DNA of 64,000 bases from Treponema parvum (GCF_017893965.1 NZ_CP054142.1:1-64000), one strand, 5' to 3'. Positions 53,463 to 63,200 are shown, counted from the stretch's first letter. The notes: generated by a model not told the origin, from the sequence alone. Translations and numbers: made by a program.

Positions 53463-54110
53463 ATGAAAAATATTATTACGATAAGCCGCGAGTATGCCAG
53501 CGGCGGACGAATGATCGGCAGAAAAATTGCCGAAATGTTGGGATATTCATTTTACGATAAAGAACTTATAGACATGGCTGCCAAAGAGAGCGGCCTCTCC
53601 CCTGACTTTATCGCAAAGACCGAACAGAATATTTCAAGCGGATGGCTTTACAATATGATGCTCGGTTCAAGCTATGCGATAGGTACGGCAGGAGCAACGC
53701 CGGGGGCTGCAAACCCGATTTTGCCTTTGGCGGATCAAATTTTTAACGCTCAAAGAAAGGTGATCTTAAACATCGCAAAAGATAAAAAATGCGTAATCGT
53801 AGGCCGCTGTGCGGATTACATAATAAATTCTTCAGGGGAAACGGATAAAAACGACATATTCAATATTTTTATTTACGCTAATTTGGACGACCGCATAGAC
53901 CGCGCGGTAAACGAGTACGGACTTCCCGCCGCAGAGGCTAAAAAGATAATCACTCAGATCGATAAACGCCGTGCAAACCATTACAACACTTTTACGGAAA
54001 ACACGTGGGGAAAGTGTAACAATTACAATCTGTCCATAGACAGCTCTTTTTTAGGAATAGAAGGAACTGCCAAGATAATCTGTAAGATGGCAGAACAGAC
54101 TAAGAGCTGA
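53463..54110 (+). CDS. Cytidylate-kinase-like protein
   Basis: A 215-residue protein of the cytidylate kinase-like (Cmk2/AAK) family. The start MKNIITISREYASGGRMIGR (about 1-20) holds the P-loop variant SGGRMIGR, and RRANHYNTFTENTWGKCNNY with SIDSSFLGIEGTA fits the nucleotide end. Family members are common next to transport or sulphate genes and are often not authentic CMP kinases. AGGAG lies five bases before the ATG; an upstream ATG at 53433 is within the hairpin leader and less likely. Confidence 0.85.
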   Translation: MKNIITISREYASGGRMIGRKIAEMLGYSFYDKELIDMAAKESGLSPDFIAKTEQNISSGWLYNMMLGSSYAIGTAGATPGAANPILPLADQIFNAQRKVILNIAKDKKCVIVGRCADYIINSSGETDKNDIFNIFIYANLDDRIDRAVNEYGLPAAEAKKIITQIDKRRANHYNTFTENTWGKCNNYNLSIDSSFLGIEGTAKIICKMAEQTKS

Positions 54111-54143
54111 AAACCGCCTTGCGTCAACATGTCAGTCGGCACG

Positions 54144-55418
54144 TCAGCGGCAATTTAATTTTATTCTCACCGTCTGTATCCGGCGGGAAGCCTGATCTTC
54201 GACAACAAACAACATACCGTCCTTTTTTATTGATTCGCCGGTCGAAGGCAAGGCGTCAAAGCGTTCCAAGAGCCAGCCGCCGAGCGTTATAAAATTTTCG
54301 GATTTAAGGTTAAGTTTTAACACGGAATTTACGTCTTTAATGTGCATGTCGCCGGGAACTAAAAATTCATTTGCGGAAATAATTTTTATGCGTTTTTCAG
54401 GCGGTACTTCGGAAATTGAAAATTCGTCGGTGATTCTGTCAAAGACGGAACGCAAAAGATCGTCCATAGTCACAAGCCCCGCTACACAGCCTTGTTCGTC
54501 AAGAGCGACGGCTATATCGTCGTTGTTCTTTTTAAACAGCGTAAGCAATTCTATCGCAGTAAGGGATTCGGGAACAAAGAGAGCGGGGCTTTGATTTTTT
54601 TCGACAAAATCCGATTTTGAAATTTCTTTTTTCCCCGCAAACAAAAGTTTTTTGTAATGAAAAAAACCGGTTATGTTTTCGATGGAACCTTTGTAGACAG
54701 GAAGTCTTGAAAGTCCCGTATTCGTAAAAATTTCGACGAGGCGGGTACTTTTTATGTTTACGGGGACGGCTTTTATTAAAGACCTGTGCCGCATTATGTC
54801 ATAAACATGCAGGTCGTTAAATTCAAATAATTTGTAGAACATATGCTGTTCGGATCTTTCAAGGACGCCTTCTTTGGTCCCTACGTCGATGAGGGTTTTA
54901 AGCTCTTCTTCAGTGATAAGAGGATCTTCGTGTTTCCAGAACCTTTCGGTAGCGGATGAAGCGGCTTGGGATATCTTTGTAAAAGTCCATATGACCGGGA
55001 AAAAAATTTTTTGCAGTACCAAAAGGGCGGGAGCGGCGTTTTTTGCGATGGGCAAAGGATGTGAAGCCGCTACGGTTTTAGGGACGATTTCCCCTCCTAT
55101 CGTTATGATAAAAGTGACAATTATAGTGGACACGGTTATTCCTTGGGCGCCGAGAATGGAAATAGCCGCGGCTGCGCCTATTGAAGCCGCTAAAGTGCTG
55201 AAAAAATTGATTCCTATCAAAACAATCGTTAAAAGTCTGTCCATGCGGTTGTAGAGAGCCGCTATTTTTTTTGCGCCGCTTTCGTTATTTTTAAGCATTC
55301 TTTTAAGCGTAAAACTTGAAATTGAAAGATATGCGGTTTCGGACGCCGCAAAAAATGCTATGCACAAAACGAGGACAAAGAAAAAGAAAACCGTAAGAAT
55401 AATTTGGAGGGTGCTCAT
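54144..55418 (-). CDS. CNNM/CorC-HlyC family membrane protein (second copy)
   Basis: A 424-residue protein with an N-terminal DUF21/CNNM membrane domain (four segments within about 1-180; FAASETAYLSISSFTLKRML and GEIVPKTVAASHP), two CBS domains (about 195-330, with MRHRSLIKAVPVNI) and a C-terminal CorC/HlyC domain (LVPGDMHIKDVNSVL). Relatives act in magnesium or cobalt efflux and osmotic tolerance. It overlaps the paralogue upstream by four bases, so both are made together, perhaps as a heterodimer. Confidence 0.9.
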   Translation of the reverse strand: MSTLQIILTVFFFFVLVLCIAFFAASETAYLSISSFTLKRMLKNNESGAKKIAALYNRMDRLLTIVLIGINFFSTLAASIGAAAAISILGAQGITVSTIIVTFIITIGGEIVPKTVAASHPLPIAKNAAPALLVLQKIFFPVIWTFTKISQAASSATERFWKHEDPLITEEELKTLIDVGTKEGVLERSEQHMFYKLFEFNDLHVYDIMRHRSLIKAVPVNIKSTRLVEIFTNTGLSRLPVYKGSIENITGFFHYKKLLFAGKKEISKSDFVEKNQSPALFVPESLTAIELLTLFKKNNDDIAVALDEQGCVAGLVTMDDLLRSVFDRITDEFSISEVPPEKRIKIISANEFLVPGDMHIKDVNSVLKLNLKSENFITLGGWLLERFDALPSTGESIKKDGMLFVVEDQASRRIQTVRIKLNCR

Positions 55419-56794
55419 TTTTCTTTTTCCTTTTGATTTTCAGACCGGGCTTTAGACGCAGTAGACGGCGCAAAGGGCACATTCTCCTTAGCCGCCGACA
55501 GCTTTTTCACGCGCACTGTTTCAATTCGCCGGCCGTGTAACTTTTCTACGATAAACCGGAATCCCGCAAAATCAACAAATTCCGAACGCTCGCGGATGCG
55601 GCCGCTCTCCGGCAGGCGGCCGAGTCTTTCCGTTATCCAGCCGCCCAGGGTTTCGTTTATATCCGAATTTATTGGTATATGAAGGCTTTCTCTTAAGTCT
55701 ATAAGACGAGTTTCGCCGGGAACCGGACCCTCGCCGGAGGTTTCAAGCTTTGAAAGATCGACGGAAGAACGGTTTTCAGGAGAATCTTTTTTTATGATCC
55801 CGAAAATTTCGGACACTATGTCTTCCCGTGTAAGAATTCCGTCCGTTCCGGAATACTCGTCGATAACTACGGCTATGGTCTGATGTTTTTCTGCAAGCTG
55901 ATTTTGTACGTACGATATGTTTTTTGTTCCCGGAACAAAAAGCGGCGGACGCATGATGTTTTGTACGTTAAAATCTTTTTGAGATCCTGTATAAAACAGA
56001 AGGTCTTTTATATAAAGAATGCCTACGATGTCGTCTATGTCGTTACGATAAACCGGAAAACGCGAAAAATGCGTTCTTTCAGATAATTCCAAAATATCTC
56101 TGTGGCTGGCGTTAATAGGAACGGCGACTATATCCGTGCGCGGAATCATAATGCTTTGCGCTTCAAGATCGGTAAATTTAAAGACGCTGTGCATCATTGT
56201 TTGTTCGCTTTTACCGAAAAGCCCTGCGTCCTTACCTACGTCTATAATTGTTTTGATGTCTTCTTCGGTAAAAGAACCTGAGCTTTTTTTGATTTCAACG
56301 CCGAAAAGTTTTAATACGGCGCGGGAAACGAATGTAAAGATAGGAACCACGGGTGAAAAAATTTTGACTACGGTCTGCACGAAAAGTGAAAGATTATAGG
56401 CGAAGACGTCGGGATGACGGGTGGAAATAGCCTTGGGCGTAATTTCTCCGAAGACAAGCAATAATGCGGTTGCAAAAAAGGTAGCTATCCCTACTCCTGC
56501 AGGTCCGAAAAGTTTTAGCGCCGCTGCGGTTAAAATGACGGAAAGCAAGGTGTTTACCAGTTCGTTTGCCACCAGTAAAGTGTTAAGCATTTTTTCTTTT
56601 TTTTGCAAAAGCCTGCCTGCGCGTAAGGCCTTTTTATCGCGGCGGTTTATTTTAGAGAGCAGCCTCAGCTTGTTTATGGACAAAAAGGAGCTTTCCGATA
56701 TGGAAAAAAGCATTGAAAGCGCTATAAGGCATAGGGCCGAAATTAAAAGCGCTGAAAAACCTATATCTGCCGAAGAAAGTGATGCAGCTTTCAT
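55415..56794 (-). CDS. CNNM/CorC-HlyC family membrane protein (first copy)
   Basis: A 459-residue paralogue of the neighbouring gene with the same order: CNNM membrane domain (SISESSFLSINKLRLLSKI; GEITPKAISTRHP), two CBS domains (IMIPRTDIVAVPINASHRDI and VVIDEYSGTDGILTREDIV) and the CorC domain with VPGETRLIDLRESL. The C-terminus adds a charged tail (about 440-459). The CBS pocket in this copy is fuller than in the second copy, suggesting that the two have different regulation. Confidence 0.92.
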   Translation of the reverse strand: MKAASLSSADIGFSALLISALCLIALSMLFSISESSFLSINKLRLLSKINRRDKKALRAGRLLQKKEKMLNTLLVANELVNTLLSVILTAAALKLFGPAGVGIATFFATALLLVFGEITPKAISTRHPDVFAYNLSLFVQTVVKIFSPVVPIFTFVSRAVLKLFGVEIKKSSGSFTEEDIKTIIDVGKDAGLFGKSEQTMMHSVFKFTDLEAQSIMIPRTDIVAVPINASHRDILELSERTHFSRFPVYRNDIDDIVGILYIKDLLFYTGSQKDFNVQNIMRPPLFVPGTKNISYVQNQLAEKHQTIAVVIDEYSGTDGILTREDIVSEIFGIIKKDSPENRSSVDLSKLETSGEGPVPGETRLIDLRESLHIPINSDINETLGGWITERLGRLPESGRIRERSEFVDFAGFRFIVEKLHGRRIETVRVKKLSAAKENVPFAPSTASKARSENQKEKEK

Positions 56795-56815
56795 ACGGAA
56801 AAGCTCTTTGAAATT

Positions 56816-57865
56816 TTAATTTGAAAGCGGGCCGTCAGGCAGCCGTTCCCTTTTATCTTCGCTGAGATGCTGCTGCAGCAGATCGAAAGCTTCCTTTGTT
56901 ATTTCTATGGCCTGCAGAATTTCCGGCGCAGCTTCGCTTTCGGGGCTTGCGGCATAGGCCTTTTGAAGAAGTTCAAAAATCCTTCTTGTAACATCGATAT
57001 CTGCAACATCCGTTTGTCTCAAAATATAGGCGGACATATAATACGCCTGCTGCTTTTCTTCATCCGTTACAAAGTCTGAAGAAGTGATTTTTTCAAGAGC
57101 TTCAACGGCAGCTTTCATGTCTCCGTTCATAAAAGCCTTTTGAACTTCGATATTTACCGACGCTGTTGTGTATTTCCCGATAAGGCCGGTTTCATTTTCC
57201 TTGTCCAGTTCTAAAAAGCGCTCTATTTCATTTGCCAAAAGAATTCGGTTTTGTGGAGGGGTCGCTTCATATAAGGCGTCTATCGCCCTTGCCTGTTCGA
57301 TTTTTCCGCCGGATTTCGTAGCTTCAACCAGGGCGTTTAAGCGGGATCTTTCTTCCGCTTTGGAATCTATGACGGAAATAAAATCTTCCGGCTTAATGAT
57401 CGAGCCGTCGCAGCTGAGAGAAGAAATAAAATACCCTTCTTTTGTGATCAAAAACGCGGCGGGAGTGGATTCTACGTAAAAACTCGTCGCTATACGTAAG
57501 TTTTTGTCATATTTTTGCTGAAGTTTTATCATAGATTTTTTTACTTTTTCCGAAGCGGATTCATCGACCGGCAGACCCGGATATTTTTTTGCGGAAAAAT
57601 CCAAATTTACACATACTAAGGACTTTTTTGCAAAATCTTTAAAAGTTTTGGTTCGAATTATATTTTCGCTGAAAAAAGCGCTCCTTTCGTCTTCGTTTAT
57701 AAGGCTCACAAAAAAAAGAATGTCCTTGTCGTTCTTTTGGGCGACCTCTTTCGCCCTGTCAAAGTCTTCGTACCAGCCGAACCGATCGGGGCTGTTTGAA
57801 TTACAGCTTATAAATAAAGACATAGCGGCCAATAAGGCCGTCATAGCCGTCAGTTTTTTTTTCAT
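56816..57865 (-). CDS. Thioredoxin-fold lipoprotein lacking CXXC
   Basis: A 349-residue exported protein. MKKKLTAMTALLAAMSLFIS then Cys forms a spirochaete-type lipobox (Cys21). About residues 30-150 look like a thioredoxin-like domain (KNDKDILFFVSLINEDERS; SFYVESTPAAFLITKEGYFIS with the cis-Pro), but the usual CXXC is absent, so redox activity is unlikely. The C-terminal half (about 165-349) is helical and resembles TPR-like repeats. Its role is unknown; perhaps a periplasmic binding or scaffold protein. The start at 57865 is chosen to fit the signal peptide. Confidence 0.75.
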   Translation of the reverse strand: MKKKLTAMTALLAAMSLFISCNSNSPDRFGWYEDFDRAKEVAQKNDKDILFFVSLINEDERSAFFSENIIRTKTFKDFAKKSLVCVNLDFSAKKYPGLPVDESASEKVKKSMIKLQQKYDKNLRIATSFYVESTPAAFLITKEGYFISSLSCDGSIIKPEDFISVIDSKAEERSRLNALVEATKSGGKIEQARAIDALYEATPPQNRILLANEIERFLELDKENETGLIGKYTTASVNIEVQKAFMNGDMKAAVEALEKITSSDFVTDEEKQQAYYMSAYILRQTDVADIDVTRRIFELLQKAYAASPESEAAPEILQAIEITKEAFDLLQQHLSEDKRERLPDGPLSN

Positions 57866-57910
57866 AAACAAACTCCTCGCATGCCGTTTTCGTGCGCAAA
57901 AGCGCACAAT

Positions 57911-60900
57911 TTAACTGAAATAACGCACGCCTGCGGCAAAAATGTTTTGGCAGGAACTTTCATGTTCGTTTGTAAGCGGATCGCCCGCAACATTCTTTAT
58001 TAAATCCCTTGAACAACCGTTTTTACCGCTTCCTATCGTTCGTTCGCTGTGACCCATTTTTCCGAGAATTTTTCCGCAAGGGCTTGTTATTCCTTCTATG
58101 GCGAACAAGGATCCATTGGGATTGTCAGGCTCCGAAAGCGCGGGGCTCCCCGTTTCATCCGTATATTGGCTGAAAACCTGTCCGCTTTCAAACAAAAACT
58201 TCGCTTCTTCGGAACGCATAAAGATCCTTCCTTCGCCGTGCGACACGGGAACAAGATGTATTTTGTCTTCAATTACCGACGGATCCTGCGCCCAAGGGCT
58301 TACGGCCGAAACTATTTTTGTGCGCGAAATTCTTGAAACGTGCCGTCCTATCGTATTGAATGTCAGCGTTGGCATGTCTTGCGTTATCGGAATGATCTTG
58401 CCGTAGGGCAAAAGACCCGTTTTTATGAGCGCTTGAAAACCGTTGCATATGCCGAGTATGAGGCCGTTCCGTTTTTCAAGCAGGGACATGACCGCGTCCG
58501 CAATATTATTTTGGCGAAGGACGTTCGCTATAAATTTGCCCGAACCGTCAGGTTCGTCCCCTGCCGAAAATCCGCCGGAAAGAGCAAGGATTTGGGCTTC
58601 GGCTATCGCTCTTTCAAATTCCTTTAAAGAAGCCTGCAACGCTTCTTGTGTATTGTTTTTGAACACAAGAATTTTAGTTTTTGCTCCCGCAAGATTGAAA
58701 GCTCTCGCCATATCGTATTCACAGTTGGTGCCCGGAAAAACAGGCAGCAGCGCCAAGGGTCTTACGGATACGGTTTTAAAAGCAGGGTTTTTTCTGACGG
58801 CCGCTACGGAAGGATGTGTTTTTTTTGCAAAACCCGGCAGATCTTTTAAAGAATTTTTTTCCGACTTTATAGGAAACACTTTCGAAAGAGTGCTTTCCCA
58901 TGCATCTTCGGCTTCTTTTAATGGTATGGAAACCGGTTCCGAATCTTTTTCAGCCTCCGCTGCAGCTGCCGATGCATAAATCGTAATTTCGGGGGATTTT
59001 TGAGTTTCCCCGAGTTTTATTACTGTTTTATGAACCAGATCGGGGTCGTTTTCAAGATCAAGATCCGTTTCAACTATGACGGCGCCGTAGAGCGGCGTAA
59101 ACAGATTTGAAAACGGAATATCCGAAAAAGATGAACTCGTACCGTACACGGCGCCGCCTTTCGGGACGGACATTATTTTTATGCCGATGTTGTTTCCCAT
59201 GGCCATTTTGGTTACGGCTTCCGCAATTCCTCCGGCACATACGGGATACATTGCAAAAATCTTACCTTCACTGTTGTACCGATACAGGGTATTCGCGTTT
59301 TCATTAAACGCTTTAAAATCGGGAACGAGTTTTTCCGAATAGGGAGTTACGACAATATAAACGGAACTGCCACTTTTTTTAAATGAACCGCAGGTCACGT
59401 TTTTTACTTCTTCATGGGCGACTGCAAAAGAAACGAGCGTATGCGGCACGTTCATGTTTTCAAAGCTGCCGCTCATGCTGTCCTTTCCGCCTATGCTCGC
59501 GGTTCCCATCGCTTTTTGTGCATCGAGCGCGCCCAGCAGAGCTGCGGCAGGATAACCCCAAGTTTTTTTGTCTACCGCCCTGCCGAAAAATTCCTGAAAA
59601 GAAAGACGGGCGGTATCAGGTCTTCCTCCCATGCAAAGAATTTTTGCAAGAGAAGAAAGAACCGATATTTGAGAGCCGTGCCAAGGGCTCCATTCGCTTA
59701 TTCTGGGGTCAAAGCCGAATGACATAAGGCTTACGGTAGAAGTTTCCGAAGGAGAGATCACGGGGATTTTTGCAGCCATTCCCGCTTCGGGAGTGCATTG
59801 CCGTCTTCCTCCGTACGGAAACAGAACGCTGGACGATCCTATGGAACCGTCAAATCTTTCGCCGAGACCTCTTTGTGAACAGCAGGCGAGGTCCGACATG
59901 TTTTTAAGCCATGCGTTTTTAAGACGGTTTTCGGGCTCACCCTTGTTTTTAAGTTCTTTTAAAACCGAAGCGAGCGGATGCGCTAAAGAAGAATCTTCAG
60001 GCTTCGCAGGGCTTTCGATAAGGGCGTTCGCCTTATGCGGGGCTCCCGCTGCGTCCAAAAATTCACGCGCTATGTCTACGATGACTTTTTTTCGCCACCT
60101 CATGACGAGCCGGTTCGTATCGGTTACGACGGCTACTGCGACGGCTTGCAAATTTTCTTCGGAAGCAGCCTTGATAAACTTATCGGCATCCTCTTTTTTT
60201 ACAACTACAGCCATCCGTTCCTGAGATTCTGAAATGGCAAGTTCCGTACCGTTAAGGCCTTCGTATTTTTTAGGAACGGCGTCCAGATTGATGTCCAGCC
60301 CCGGCGCAAGTTCCCCTATCGCTACGGAAACGCCTCCTGCGCCGAAGTCGTTGCAGCGGAGTATCATAAGGCTTACGTCGGGATTTCTGAAAAGTCTCTG
60401 GATCTTTCGCTCTTCAACTGCGTTCCCCTTTTGTACTTCAGCCGCCGCCGTAACGACGGATTTTTTTGTATGGACTTTGGAAGATCCCGTCGCTCCTCCG
60501 ATTCCGTCCCGTCCGGTACCGCCGCCCAAGAGTATTATGACGTCCCCTTTTTCAGGGGTTTTGCGTATGACAGTGTCTGCAGGCGCGGCGGCGATGACTG
60601 CTCCCAATTCCATGCGCTTAGCTTTGTATCCGTCGTGATAAAATTCCGTTACCTGCCCTGTCGTAAGCCCTATCTGATTTCCGTAAGAAGAAAATCCTTG
60701 GGCGGCTTCACGCACAAGCTTTATTTGCGGAAGTTTTCCCGGCAAAGTCTCGGAAAGAGGAACGGTGGGATCGCCCGCTCCCGTAATGCGCATTGATTGG
60801 TATACCCACGAGCGTCCCGAAAGCGGATCCCTTATAGCTCCGCCTATACAAGTGGCCGCTCCGCCGAAGGGTTCTATTTCCGTAGGGTGATTATGCGTTT

Positions 60901-61930
60901 CATTTTTAAACATCAAGAGCCAGCGTTCGGTGGAATTTTCGGAATTTTTTGTAACGAGGTTTCCGTTTTTATCGGCCGTGTAATGCACGTCGATGTAAAT
61001 CGAACAGGCGTTGTTTTCTTCGGAAACTTCCAAATCGTCGAGTTTGCCGTGTTTACGAAGATATTTGGCCCCTATCGTCGCCATATCCATAAGAGTTACC
61101 GGCTTGCCGCTTTTTTTAGCATACAGATCATCTCTCATGGAATTATAGTTTTCTAAGGATTTTTTAAATAATTGCGAATAAGGGCCGTCTTCAATTTGAA
61201 TGTCGCTGAGCTCGGTTAAAAAAGTGGTGTGACGGCAGTGATCCGACCAATATGTGTCCAAAACACGGACTTCGGTTTCCGTAGGATTTCGGTTTTCTTT
61301 TTTAAAATAATCCTGCAAAAATTTTATATCCGCAAAATCCATCGCCAAACACATGTCCAGTCGCAAAGTTTCAAGAGCCCTCTCATCTAGAGAAATAAAA
61401 CCGTCAAGAATTTCGATATCTTCCGGATCCTTTGTTTTCATAACAAGGGTTTCAGGAATTTCATGAGAAGCGAGCCTCGAATCTACAGGGTTTATGACAT
61501 AGTTTTCTATTTTTTTTATGTCTTCGGTCGACAAATTTCCTTTTAAAATCAGCATCTTTGCGCAGTGCACGAGAGGAGGGTTCGCTTCCGTTCTGACCGA
61601 CCGCGAAAGATCTTCACGCAGCAAAAGAAGACACTGCCGGGAAGAATCCGCTCTCTGATCGTACTGCCCGGGAAGGTATTCCCACGCGATGACGGTTTCG
61701 TCTTTTTCTACGTTAATTTCTGAAAACGTGTAAAGGTCGCTCTGCGGCTCCGAAAAAATACGAGTCGCGGCGGACATCGCGACATCTTTTGAGATGTTTT
61801 CCATGTCGTAGCGATTTAAATATCGTACGCCCGTAATTCCTTTGATTCCTAAAAAATCCCTTATTTCGGAAAAAAAGCGGGCGGCTTCGTTTTGAAAACC
61901 TTCTTTTCTTTCTACATATATGCGGAACAT
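57911..61930 (-). CDS. purL: Phosphoribosylformylglycinamidine synthase, single-chain PurL-PurQ
   Basis: A 1339-residue enzyme of purine synthesis that converts FGAR to FGAM using glutamine. It has an N-terminal PurS-like and linker part, duplicated synthetase halves (VLDTYWSDHCRHTTFLTEL; FKNETHNHPTEIEPFGGAAT) and a fused glutaminase (about 1060-1339; PVFPGTNCEYDMARAF, catalytic Cys in LILGICNGFQAL, and HGEGRIFMRS). Many Gram-positive and other bacteria have separate PurS/PurQ/PurL; this fused type is as in gammaproteobacteria. The ATG is six bases after a -10 box with no ribosome site. Confidence 0.96.
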   Translation of the reverse strand: MFRIYVERKEGFQNEAARFFSEIRDFLGIKGITGVRYLNRYDMENISKDVAMSAATRIFSEPQSDLYTFSEINVEKDETVIAWEYLPGQYDQRADSSRQCLLLLREDLSRSVRTEANPPLVHCAKMLILKGNLSTEDIKKIENYVINPVDSRLASHEIPETLVMKTKDPEDIEILDGFISLDERALETLRLDMCLAMDFADIKFLQDYFKKENRNPTETEVRVLDTYWSDHCRHTTFLTELSDIQIEDGPYSQLFKKSLENYNSMRDDLYAKKSGKPVTLMDMATIGAKYLRKHGKLDDLEVSEENNACSIYIDVHYTADKNGNLVTKNSENSTERWLLMFKNETHNHPTEIEPFGGAATCIGGAIRDPLSGRSWVYQSMRITGAGDPTVPLSETLPGKLPQIKLVREAAQGFSSYGNQIGLTTGQVTEFYHDGYKAKRMELGAVIAAAPADTVIRKTPEKGDVIILLGGGTGRDGIGGATGSSKVHTKKSVVTAAAEVQKGNAVEERKIQRLFRNPDVSLMILRCNDFGAGGVSVAIGELAPGLDINLDAVPKKYEGLNGTELAISESQERMAVVVKKEDADKFIKAASEENLQAVAVAVVTDTNRLVMRWRKKVIVDIAREFLDAAGAPHKANALIESPAKPEDSSLAHPLASVLKELKNKGEPENRLKNAWLKNMSDLACCSQRGLGERFDGSIGSSSVLFPYGGRRQCTPEAGMAAKIPVISPSETSTVSLMSFGFDPRISEWSPWHGSQISVLSSLAKILCMGGRPDTARLSFQEFFGRAVDKKTWGYPAAALLGALDAQKAMGTASIGGKDSMSGSFENMNVPHTLVSFAVAHEEVKNVTCGSFKKSGSSVYIVVTPYSEKLVPDFKAFNENANTLYRYNSEGKIFAMYPVCAGGIAEAVTKMAMGNNIGIKIMSVPKGGAVYGTSSSFSDIPFSNLFTPLYGAVIVETDLDLENDPDLVHKTVIKLGETQKSPEITIYASAAAAEAEKDSEPVSIPLKEAEDAWESTLSKVFPIKSEKNSLKDLPGFAKKTHPSVAAVRKNPAFKTVSVRPLALLPVFPGTNCEYDMARAFNLAGAKTKILVFKNNTQEALQASLKEFERAIAEAQILALSGGFSAGDEPDGSGKFIANVLRQNNIADAVMSLLEKRNGLILGICNGFQALIKTGLLPYGKIIPITQDMPTLTFNTIGRHVSRISRTKIVSAVSPWAQDPSVIEDKIHLVPVSHGEGRIFMRSEEAKFLFESGQVFSQYTDETGSPALSEPDNPNGSLFAIEGITSPCGKILGKMGHSERTIGSGKNGCSRDLIKNVAGDPLTNEHESSCQNIFAAGVRYFS

Positions 61931-61936
61931 TATATA

Positions 61937-61965
61937 AGTATATGGGTTTACTTAAGACATTTCAA
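61937..61965 (-). promoter_or_regulatory. Promoter abutting purL, probable leaderless start
   Basis: On the minus strand: TTGAAA (plus 61960-61965), 17-base spacer, TATACT (plus 61937-61942), then six bases to the purL ATG. There is no space for a ribosome binding site, so translation from a leaderless or nearly leaderless message is implied. Confidence 0.6.
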
Positions 61966-61966
61966 T

Positions 61967-61992
61967 CCGTTTTTTTGCCTTAGGCAAAACGG
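61967..61992. repeat. Hairpin between purL and the ABC binding-protein gene
   Basis: CCGTTTTTTTGCC, loop TTA, GGCAAAACGG: ten pairs with a three-T bulge. It lies between divergent genes; role unclear. Confidence 0.4.
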
Positions 61993-62027
61993 GGTAAGTT
62001 GCCTCACATAAAAACCTAACCGGAACA

Positions 62028-62057
62028 TTGACAAAATCACATTCCGTAAAGTATCAT
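62028..62057 (+). promoter_or_regulatory. Promoter of the ABC iron/polyamine-type importer operon
   Basis: TTGACA (62028-62033), 18-base spacer, TATCAT (62052-62057). The leader of about 95 bases before the gene at 62160 contains GC-rich inverted sequence (GGCGCCGCGG...CGCGCACGCGC) not assigned to a known riboswitch. Confidence 0.6.
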
Positions 62058-62159
62058 AACCGATATTATAAATAAAACGTTATTTAAAACTGTGCGTCGC
62101 GTAAAATTGGACTTTTTCGGCGCCGCGGTTTACTGCGCGCACGCGCAAAGGAAGTATCC

Positions 62160-63164
62160 ATGAAAAAAGCGCTTATTGTTTTATCCGTGTTAACCGTTTT
62201 GCTGAGCTCGGCCTTTGCAACCGGTTTTAAAGACTCCGCCTCCGCTCAGGAAAAGGCGCCTACCGAATTGGTGATTTGGAGCGCGGCGCAGGAAAAAGAG
62301 GCAAAAGCCTTGGTTGCAAAATTTAACGTCATCCACCCCGAAATTAAAGTGAACATCATAAGAGCGGGAGCCGGAGAACTCAATACGCGGCTTAACGCCG
62401 AACAGCCCAAGCCTTCCGGAGATATTTTGCTGGGAGCTTCTCAGGAAATTCTTGACGGTTCATATAACTATTTTAGGGCTTACAAGTCGGTTAACGATTC
62501 AAAACTTGACAAAAACCTTCGCGACAGAGCCGACGTTCCCAAGTACTATAGCTATTCCATGCCTATTCAGTGCTTTATGGTAAACACCGACCTTTTAAAA
62601 CCGGAAGAATACCCGAAGACGTGGAAAGATTTAGCCGATCCAAAATACAAGGGCAAGATCATCATGGGAAACCCCGCGCTGAGCGGAGGAGCTTACGCCC
62701 AGCTTTATATGATCTATAAACTGTACGGCGAATCCATTCTTCCTTCCCTTGCAAAAAACTGCACTTTTACGCCTAATTCCACAACGGTAGGCGAATCAGT
62801 CGCCCGCGGCGAATACGCTATCGGCGTTACCGCAGAATATAATGTTTCAAAATTTATGGTGAGCGGAAGCCACGTAACCTACGTATACCCTGAAGACGGA
62901 ACGGGTCTCCGCTTCGACGGTTCCGCAATTATAAACAACGGGCCGAATCCCAAGGCTGCGGAACTGTTTATGGATTTTTTAACCACGGAAGACGCCTACA
63001 GGACGATCAGAGAAACGCAGGGACGCCGCGTAGTAATGGATAATATCCCCGATCCGGACTTTTTACCGTCTTTGAAAAATATAAAATTCTTTGACTATAA
63101 CGCAGTCGAAGCGCAAAAATTGAGAAAAGACCTGACTGACCGTTTTTCGGAAATGATGCTCTAA
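62160..63164 (+). CDS. ABC transporter extracellular solute-binding protein (FbpA/PotD-like)
   Basis: A 334-residue exported binding protein with signal peptide (about 1-20, cleavage near AFA). The ELVIWSAAQEKEAKALVAKF start and the YPKTWKDLADPKYKGKIIMG block fit the iron(III)/phosphonate-type family (solute-binding family 1/8). No tyrosine pair for direct iron binding can be assigned with confidence. The downstream ATPase with a PotA-like layout suggests an importer of iron or polyamines. GGAAG precedes the ATG. Confidence 0.87.
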   Translation: MKKALIVLSVLTVLLSSAFATGFKDSASAQEKAPTELVIWSAAQEKEAKALVAKFNVIHPEIKVNIIRAGAGELNTRLNAEQPKPSGDILLGASQEILDGSYNYFRAYKSVNDSKLDKNLRDRADVPKYYSYSMPIQCFMVNTDLLKPEEYPKTWKDLADPKYKGKIIMGNPALSGGAYAQLYMIYKLYGESILPSLAKNCTFTPNSTTVGESVARGEYAIGVTAEYNVSKFMVSGSHVTYVYPEDGTGLRFDGSAIINNGPNPKAAELFMDFLTTEDAYRTIRETQGRRVVMDNIPDPDFLPSLKNIKFFDYNAVEAQKLRKDLTDRFSEMML

Positions 63165-63169
63165 GGCAG

Positions 63170-63200
63170 CTCGAAAAACTCGCCTCCAGCGATTTTCGAG
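63170..63200 (+). repeat. Hairpin after the binding-protein gene
   Basis: CTCGAAAA (63170-63177) pairs with TTTTCGAG (63193-63200); inner TCGC/GCGA adds four pairs with a two-base bulge. It resembles the hairpins at 1683-1702 and 53407-53425. Confidence 0.5.

Noticed and set aside
58049..61156. Many plus-strand open frames of 65-178 codons across purL
   Set aside because: All lie opposite the intact 1339-codon purL and have no start signals or recognisable proteins.
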